64,000 nucleotides of DNA from Phycisphaera sp. Its GTDB lineage: Bacteria > Planctomycetota > Phycisphaerae > Phycisphaerales > Zrk34. A program made the position numbers and the translations under genes. Position 1 is the stretch's first letter. Every line of letters starts with the position of its first letter. This document shows, in pieces, positions 58,589-64,000 of the stretch. The notes below the pieces were generated by a model. The model saw only the letters and a program-made list of their open reading frames with translations, ran no database searches and was not told the DNA's origin. Location of the stretch: positions 1 through 64,000 of the forward strand of contig WGMA01000022.1 in the NCBI GenBank assembly GCA_016125285.1, written 5' to 3'.

Positions 58589-59440
58589 ATGAACCGTCTG
58601 ACCGATCGGACGCGCGCGAACAACGCCGCGACAAGCGACAACTGGGAACGTTCCGCGGACCACCGTCGACACGTGACCGCGATGATCACACGCGGATTCA
58701 CCGGCGGCGCGGCGCGCGTCTGCCTCCTCGGCGCGGGCAACTGCAACGACGTCGATCTGGCGGCGCTCGTCGCGACCTTCGCGGAGGTGCACCTCGTCGA
58801 CATCGACGCCGGGGCAATGTCGGCGGGCGTTGAGCGGCAGGGGCTCGGCGGCGAATCGAAGATCGTTCCGCACGGCGGCGTCGACCTCACGGGCGTGTGG
58901 GACGAGCTGGCCGCGTGGTCGTCCGACACCCCGGCGACGCACGAGCAGGTCGACGCGATGATCGGCCGCATGCGGGACTGGCCCGGGCCGGACATTGGCG
59001 GACCGTTCGACATGGTCGTTTCGCTCAGCCTCCTCAGCCAGCTCATCGCCGCGGCGGTGGAGGCGCTCGGCGAGCGTCACCCGCGCCTGGCGGACCTCGT
59101 CGTTGCGGTCCGCGCCCGGCACCTGCGTCTCCTTTTCGACCTGACACGCCCGGGCGGTTACGGCCTGCTCGTCACCGACGTGTTCGCCTCCGACACCGCG
59201 CCGATGCTGCCCCAGATCGACGACAAGCTCGTGCCGGCGCTCGTCAAGCACATGTCCGATCACGGCAATCACTTCCACGGCCTCCAGCCCGCGGCGATCG
59301 TCCGGGCGATCCTCACCGAACTCGACGCCGAGCACACGATGCCGCATCGTCAGCTCGTTGAGCCCTGGCGCTGGACGCTGGGCGAGCGGTGCTACGCGAT
59401 GCTGGGTTTCAAGTACCAGCGTGCCGGCGAGTCGGCGTGA
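58589..59440 (+). CDS. SAM-dependent methyltransferase-like protein
   Basis: A 283-aa soluble protein with a Rossmann-like start (RVCLLGAGNCNDVDLAALVA, then EVHLVDIDAGAMSAGV), the nucleotide- or SAM-binding pattern of class I methyltransferases. A later FDMVVSLSLLSQLIAAAVEA matches motif IV-like positions. The substrate is unknown. The start is taken as the ATG at 58589, 50 nt after the preceding gene; the frame is open upstream but overlaps that gene. Confidence 0.72.
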   Translation: MNRLTDRTRANNAATSDNWERSADHRRHVTAMITRGFTGGAARVCLLGAGNCNDVDLAALVATFAEVHLVDIDAGAMSAGVERQGLGGESKIVPHGGVDLTGVWDELAAWSSDTPATHEQVDAMIGRMRDWPGPDIGGPFDMVVSLSLLSQLIAAAVEALGERHPRLADLVVAVRARHLRLLFDLTRPGGYGLLVTDVFASDTAPMLPQIDDKLVPALVKHMSDHGNHFHGLQPAAIVRAILTELDAEHTMPHRQLVEPWRWTLGERCYAMLGFKYQRAGESA

Positions 59441-59505
59441 CGCCGGCGACTTGGCGGACGCGCTCCACAAGAAAATGTTGACACGGACCGGGCCGCGGGG
59501 CTCCA

Positions 59506-60780
59506 ATGGTGTGCATGCGCAGTTGCGTGACACGAATGTTGGCGGCGGTGATCCTGCTCGGTGCGAGCGCGGCGGTACCGGCGTCGGCCCGCGCCACGGA
59601 GGGCGACGGCGAGCCGCTGGTCGGCGTCGTCATGCCGCGTCACCTGCAGGACCTCAAACGCAGCCACAAGGTTCGGCTGATCTACTTCGTGCCGACCGAT
59701 CGTGAGCCGACCGCCAACTACGAGCAGAAGATCATCGCGTTCACGACGTTCGTCGCCGACGTGTTTCGGCGTGACCTCACGGCGAAGGGCTACGCGACAG
59801 GGGGGCTGGACTTCGAGTTCGCGAAGGGGCGACCCGTCGTGCACATGGTCAAGGGGGATCACGACGCGGCGTACTACAGCGGTGCGCCGCGGCACGATCG
59901 GCTGCGGCAGTGGCAGACGGTCACGTCCGAGGTGCAGGGCAAGCTCGGTCACCCCGAGCGGATGGTGTACCTGGTGTTCGCCGAGACGTACGACGAAGGC
60001 CCGGCGGAGGTGGAGTGGCCCGGCGCGCACGCGCAGGGCATGTACCTCTCGGCGGACTCGGGCATCGCGGTGGTCTCGTCGTGGATGCTGCGCGACGAGC
60101 TGTGTGCGACGACGGTGAAGGGCCAGCTCGCGAACCTGTTCGACTCGACGCCCGTCCCGGGACGCACGGCGATGGGCTACCGACACCCCAACAGCCCGCG
60201 GTTCGAGTTTGTCGAGGACGCGATCGGCGCCGTCGTGCACGAGCTGGGCCACACGCTGGGCCTGCCGCACGACAACCGGCATGCGCTGAACCTGATGGGC
60301 AGCGGCTTCCGCTTCCTGAACCGCGCGTTCATGGCGTCGACGCCCGCCGAGCACCTGCCGCGATTCAGCGAAGACAACGCCCGCTTCCTGAGCCGCTCGC
60401 GCTTTATCGCCGAGCAGTTCGACGCCACCGACGTCGCCGCGCCGAAGTTCAGCCTCAGCCTCGTGACGCGGCCGAAGCCCGGCGATCAGACCGTGACCTA
60501 TGAGATCGACGCTACGGACGACCGCGGCCTCGGCGCGATCCTCTACTACGATCAGGCGGCGGACACGGTCGTCGGCGGCCAGGAGCTGAGCGGCACGTCG
60601 GTGAAGCTGAGCGTGACGCTGGCGCAGAAGCCGCTGCTCGCCGGGCAGCAGCTGGCCATTCAGGTCAAGACCATCGATCGCAACGGCGCGACCTCATGGG
60701 CGACGATTCAGCACACGGTCGAGGGGCCCGTGCTGTCGACGTCGGGACAGTCGCCGCAGGCGCCGAGCGCGCGGCCGTGA
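59506..60780 (+). CDS. Secreted metzincin-type zinc metalloprotease
   Basis: A 424-aa exported protein with a signal peptide (about residues 1-30, ending ARA-T). The zinc motif is HELGHTLGLPH (H245, E246, H249, H255), the HExxHxxGxxH of metzincins, and LMGSG about 20 residues later is a plausible Met-turn. The C-terminal 110 residues (after DVAAPKFSLSLVTRPKPGDQ) form a beta-rich domain like a fibronectin or PKD fold. It may act on extracellular proteins. Members with this layout are found in planctomycetes. Confidence 0.85.
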   Translation: MVCMRSCVTRMLAAVILLGASAAVPASARATEGDGEPLVGVVMPRHLQDLKRSHKVRLIYFVPTDREPTANYEQKIIAFTTFVADVFRRDLTAKGYATGGLDFEFAKGRPVVHMVKGDHDAAYYSGAPRHDRLRQWQTVTSEVQGKLGHPERMVYLVFAETYDEGPAEVEWPGAHAQGMYLSADSGIAVVSSWMLRDELCATTVKGQLANLFDSTPVPGRTAMGYRHPNSPRFEFVEDAIGAVVHELGHTLGLPHDNRHALNLMGSGFRFLNRAFMASTPAEHLPRFSEDNARFLSRSRFIAEQFDATDVAAPKFSLSLVTRPKPGDQTVTYEIDATDDRGLGAILYYDQAADTVVGGQELSGTSVKLSVTLAQKPLLAGQQLAIQVKTIDRNGATSWATIQHTVEGPVLSTSGQSPQAPSARP

Positions 60781-60810
60781 TCGACGTGTGACGACGCGGC
60801 CGACGCGCGA

Positions 60811-61248
60811 TCAGCAGGCGATCGAGTGGACCTGGTGGTAGAGCGTGATGAATCCGATGACGACGGGGATCGCGCTGATCGCCACGCACCAGTCGACCAG
60901 CCGCTCTGACAGCGGCTCGTTGCGGCGGGCGATGTATTCGCACACGCACACCGCCAGAAACGACGCGGCAAACTTCAGCACGATCGCGCCCTCCATTCCC
61001 CAGTGACGCATGACCCAGTGCGCGATCGCGTTGGCCTCGTAGCCGCCGTTGTTGAGGATCTGCCAGGTCAGCACGACGTCCGTGATCGACAGCAGCATCA
61101 GCCACACATACAGGCGCGGGTACCGCACCGGCCCGATGAACCAGTTGCCGCGCTCCCCGTCCCACGCGTGCACCTGCTCGAGCACATCGACGCCGACGAT
61201 CGACCGTGGATACAACGTCGCCGCCTTAGCTTGTTGTGGATCGGTCAT
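60811..61248 (-). CDS. DUF5658-type membrane protein
   Basis: A 145-aa protein with about three to four hydrophobic helices. The block LLSITDVVLTWQILNNGGYE followed by ANAIAHWVMRHWGMEGAIVL matches the DUF5658 pattern (a conserved Asp-Thr pair and E-A-N). Function is unknown. GGGAGGAG lies 7 nt before the ATG at 61248. Confidence 0.7.
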   Translation of the reverse strand: MTDPQQAKAATLYPRSIVGVDVLEQVHAWDGERGNWFIGPVRYPRLYVWLMLLSITDVVLTWQILNNGGYEANAIAHWVMRHWGMEGAIVLKFAASFLAVCVCEYIARRNEPLSERLVDWCVAISAIPVVIGFITLYHQVHSIAC

Positions 61249-61382
61249 GTCGAACTCCTCCCATCGCCAAAAACTGCTGCGCGATGGTCACTGCTAAAGG
61301 ATATGCCGCTGCTTCGTCAACCGTGCAAATGCTAACGATTCGAGCTTCGGCGCGTCCACTACGATTCTTCGCACGCCACAAC

Positions 61383-61405
61383 CGCCCGGCGTATTCGGCC
61401 GGGCG
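61383..61405 (-). terminator. Possible hairpin terminator after the M42 peptidase
   Basis: A perfect 8-bp stem CGCCCGGC (61383-61390) / 61398-61405 with a 7-nt loop lies 33 nt after the stop codon of the M42 gene. It lacks a clear T run, so the call is tentative. Confidence 0.45.
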
Positions 61406-61437
61406 TGGCGAAGCGGTCGTGGGAAGGGCGACGCCGG

Positions 61438-62481
61438 TCAGAGCTGCGTGAGGTACGCGGCCAGCAACTGGTGGTACGACGCCAGGTCGTCCTTGTGTGA
61501 CATCTCGGTGACGGTGTGGATGTTCTTGACCGGGCAGGCGAACACGAGCGTGCGCACGCCGGTGCGGGAGCGCTGGATCATCGCGCCGTCCTGCCCGCCC
61601 CGCGGCAGCACGCCGCGCTGGCACTTGATCTTCTTCTTCGCGGCGACCTTCTCGACGTCTTCGATGAGGCCGAGGTCGGCGATGGTCGAGCCGTCCATAA
61701 TCTTCAGGCACACGCCGGCGCCGGGCAGCGTGACGCGCTGCTCGTCGGGCACGCCGGGCGTCTTGCAGCACAGCGTCGTGTCGCACGAGATGCCGATGTC
61801 GGGCTCGACGCCGAACGCCGCGGGACCCGCGCCGCGCAGGCCGACCTCTTCCTGCACGGTCCACACCGCGTGGATCTCGCAGTCGTGATGCTTGAGCGAC
61901 TCGATCGCGCGGATCACAGCCCAGCAGCCCACGCGGTTGTCCAGGCACTGCGACACCGCGTAGTCTCCGACCATGTTGAACGGCCCGTCGAGCACGACCA
62001 TGTCGCCGATCTTCACCTTCTTCTTCACCGTGTCGCCGTCGAGGCCGAGGTCGATGTAGAAGTCGCTGACCTGTGGGATCTGCTTCTTCTCCTCCTCGGA
62101 GGCGATGTGGATGGGCTTGCCGCCGGGATTCATCACCGCGGGCAGGTCGCCGCCGGACGTGCACACGCGGACCTTGCGGGCGAACAGGTTCCGCGTGTCG
62201 AACCCGCCGACCGGGTTGACGCGGACGTAGCCGTCGTCGCTGACGTGGCTGACGAGGAAGCCGATCTGGTCCATGTGGGCCGCGAGCATGACCTTGATCG
62301 GCTTCTTCTTGCCGCCGGTCTTCTTGGCCGGACGCGGCTTGCGGACGGCGATCAGGTTGCCCATCGCGTCGACGGTCACCTTGTCGAACAGCTTGCGGAC
62401 GTGCTTCTCGATGACGGCGCGGACGCGGTCTTCGCGGCCGGGGACGGACGGGGTCTGGGTAAGCGTTTCGAGCAGCTTCAT
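61438..62481 (-). CDS. M42 family aminopeptidase
   Basis: A 347-aa tetrahedral-type metalloaminopeptidase (glutamyl aminopeptidase/FrvX family). The metal site motifs are visible: AAHMDQIGFLVSHV, SQCLDNRVGCWAV, VQEEVGLRGAGPAA (catalytic Glu), the Asp in GISCDTTLC and the final His in NIHTVTEMSHKDD. It degrades short peptides in the cytoplasm. A lysine-rich insert (RKPRPAKKTGGKKKPIKVML) precedes the first metal motif. GAAAGGA lies upstream of the ATG at 62481. Confidence 0.93.
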   Translation of the reverse strand: MKLLETLTQTPSVPGREDRVRAVIEKHVRKLFDKVTVDAMGNLIAVRKPRPAKKTGGKKKPIKVMLAAHMDQIGFLVSHVSDDGYVRVNPVGGFDTRNLFARKVRVCTSGGDLPAVMNPGGKPIHIASEEEKKQIPQVSDFYIDLGLDGDTVKKKVKIGDMVVLDGPFNMVGDYAVSQCLDNRVGCWAVIRAIESLKHHDCEIHAVWTVQEEVGLRGAGPAAFGVEPDIGISCDTTLCCKTPGVPDEQRVTLPGAGVCLKIMDGSTIADLGLIEDVEKVAAKKKIKCQRGVLPRGGQDGAMIQRSRTGVRTLVFACPVKNIHTVTEMSHKDDLASYHQLLAAYLTQL

Positions 62482-62638
62482 GCGGGTAATCCTTTCAATC
62501 TTGGGCGACCCACACTTTAGCAGGCCGCCGCGTGTCGGTCATTTTTGGGTGGGGTGCTTGAGGAATGGAGCGAAAAGTCGGATGATCACGGATTAGCGCG
62601 CTCGCATCGGCGGGAGCGGCATAAGCAAGGCAGTTGAT

Positions 62639-64000
62639 ATGAAACAGAAGTTGCGACAGTTGTTGAAGACGTGGAAGCCGACGAGCGTTCTGCTGCGGTC
62701 GGTGGGTCGGGCGATCCTTTTGGCCGCCGCCGTGGGCGTGGTGGCGGGCTGCGGCGCCGTGGTGTTCCAGTTGCTCTGCGATCTGGTGCTGCACTACACG
62801 CTCGTCGGCCTCGCCGGTTACGAGCAGGGCTCACCGGTGTATGACAGGGGGCCGTCGTGGGGGGACACGCACGTCACGATCGTGCCGTGGCTGCTGCTGG
62901 TGGTGCCGACGATCGGCGGCCTGATCAGCGGCTGGCTCGTGTTCACCTACGCGCCGGAAGCCGAGGGGCACGGCACCGATTCGGCGATCGACGCCTTCCA
63001 CAACAAGCGCGGCGTGATCCGCAGCCGCGTCCCCATCATCAAGCTGCTGGCCTCGGCGATCACGCTCGGCACCGGCGGGTCGGGCGGTCGCGAAGGACCC
63101 ATCGCGCAGATCGGCGCGGGCTTCGGCTCGTTCCTCGGCACGCGCATGGGCCTGACCGACTCCGAGCGCCGCATCCTCATGGTCGCCGGCCTCGGCGCCG
63201 GCATCGGCGCGATCTTCCACGCGCCGCTCGCCGGAGCGATCTTCGCCGTCGAGGTCCTCTACGCCGACCCCGAATTCGAGTCCGACGCGATGATCCCCGC
63301 GTTCATCGCCACCACGCTCGCCTACTGCGTATTCAACATCTCGATGGACCTGATGTTCGACGCGCCGGCGTATCGTCCGCTGTTCGAGGTCAGCAGCATC
63401 CAGTTCCGCAACCCGCTGCTGCTGATCCCGCTGACCCTCATGTGCGGGCTGATGTCCGTCGTGTCGCTCATCTACGTCCGTACTTTCTACGGCCTGCACT
63501 GGCTGTTCAAACGCATGAGCATCCGCTCGTGGCTCAAGCCGGGTGTCGGCGCGTTCCTCACCGGGCTTGTCGCGCTGACGCTCTACTACTCCGTGGCGCT
63601 CGTGTCCCCCGATTCGCAGCACGACGTGCTCAGCGTCCTGTCGTTCGGTTACGGCTTCCTCCAGGACATCTTCGTTGACAAGCTCCCCGCGGACGTCGTC
63701 CCCGCCGTGGTCGTCCTGCTGATGGTCGCCGTCGGCAAGATATTGACCACGTCGCTGACGATCGGCTCGGGTGGTTCCGGCGGCGTGTTCGGCCCGAGCA
63801 TGGTCATCGGCGGCTGTCTCGGCGCGATCGTCGGCCTCGTGTTCAAGTCTATGTTCCCCTCCGACGTACACCTCGACGTCTTCGTGATCCTCGGCATGGC
63901 GTCGTTCTTCGCCGCCGCCGCGAACACGCCCGTCAGCACGCTCATCATGGTCACCGAGATGACCGCCAGCTACGAGCTGCTGCTGCCGGCGATGTGGGTC
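62639..64000 (+). CDS. CLC-type chloride channel or transporter, 3' end missing
   Basis: The first 454 residues of a CLC protein. Signatures are EGHGTDSAIDAF (the GSGIP position, with GHGTD variant), GTGGSGGREGPIAQIG (about residues 143-158, with the gating Glu in GREGP) and GSGGSGGVFGPSMVIGG (about 375-391). About ten helices are seen before the window ends. CLC proteins exchange chloride (or fluoride or nitrate) for protons or form channels. AAGG lies 8 nt before the ATG at 62639. The gene continues beyond 64000. Confidence 0.9.
   Translation, partial: MKQKLRQLLKTWKPTSVLLRSVGRAILLAAAVGVVAGCGAVVFQLLCDLVLHYTLVGLAGYEQGSPVYDRGPSWGDTHVTIVPWLLLVVPTIGGLISGWLVFTYAPEAEGHGTDSAIDAFHNKRGVIRSRVPIIKLLASAITLGTGGSGGREGPIAQIGAGFGSFLGTRMGLTDSERRILMVAGLGAGIGAIFHAPLAGAIFAVEVLYADPEFESDAMIPAFIATTLAYCVFNISMDLMFDAPAYRPLFEVSSIQFRNPLLLIPLTLMCGLMSVVSLIYVRTFYGLHWLFKRMSIRSWLKPGVGAFLTGLVALTLYYSVALVSPDSQHDVLSVLSFGYGFLQDIFVDKLPADVVPAVVVLLMVAVGKILTTSLTIGSGGSGGVFGPSMVIGGCLGAIVGLVFKSMFPSDVHLDVFVILGMASFFAAAANTPVSTLIMVTEMTASYELLLPAMWV

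Overview
The window is a high-GC bacterial chromosome segment, most likely from the phylum Planctomycetota and best matching the class Phycisphaerae. The clade evidence is a DUF1549/DUF1553 cytochrome-like protein paired with a Tat-exported DUF1501 protein, a LEPR-XLL surface-sorting motif on an acidic GD-repeat protein, a dockerin-bearing membrane protein beside an ECF sigma factor, and a VIT/von Willebrand A lipoprotein-like giant. No rRNA, tRNA, CRISPR array, integrase or transposase was recognised.

Layout. 1-1300: heptamer array, thiol peroxidase (tpx) and a divergent BFD-like [2Fe-2S] protein. 1.25-16.96 kb: one S10-spc-alpha superoperon from a clear sigma70 promoter to a strong terminator, in canonical order but without rpmD, adk and rpsD at their usual places. 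17-24.4 kb: DUF1549/1553 + DUF1501 pair, GYD protein, LEPR-XLL repeat protein, STN-domain protein. 24.6-31.5 kb: HIT hydrolase, SUFU-like protein, serine hydrolase, coiled-coil membrane protein, and a BtuF/BtuC/BtuD-type importer. 31.6-34.7 kb: M24 peptidase, accB, accC. 34.76-39.3 kb (minus): CvpA-like membrane protein, a membrane-anchored GspE/PilB homologue with ruined nucleotide-binding motifs, and an intact PilT-like ATPase. 39.4-45.5 kb: hisF, then divergent ECF sigma / dockerin membrane protein / cohesin-like secreted protein / VIT-vWA operon with overlapping stops and starts. 45.5-53.4 kb: hypothetical gene between inverted repeat arrays, secreted esterase, dnaB, nadK, pyrC, pdxA. 53-58.2 kb: EIIA-type PTS protein, P-II-like protein and three consecutive antiporter-like genes. 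58.3-64 kb: zinc-ribbon membrane protein, methyltransferase-like protein, secreted metzincin, DUF5658 protein, M42 peptidase and a CLC chloride channel cut by the window end.

The main unexpected signal lies between and inside the genes: at least eight loci carry tandem heptanucleotide arrays (a different 7-mer at each, often as inverted arms), several starting at or within a few bases of a stop codon. In addition there are three large palindromic elements, two of which are translated in frame inside protein genes. Several genes also have a TANNNT -10 box 6-9 nt before the start codon and no Shine-Dalgarno sequence, suggesting leaderless mRNAs.

All calls come from reading sequence and translations by eye; no database or structure search was run.
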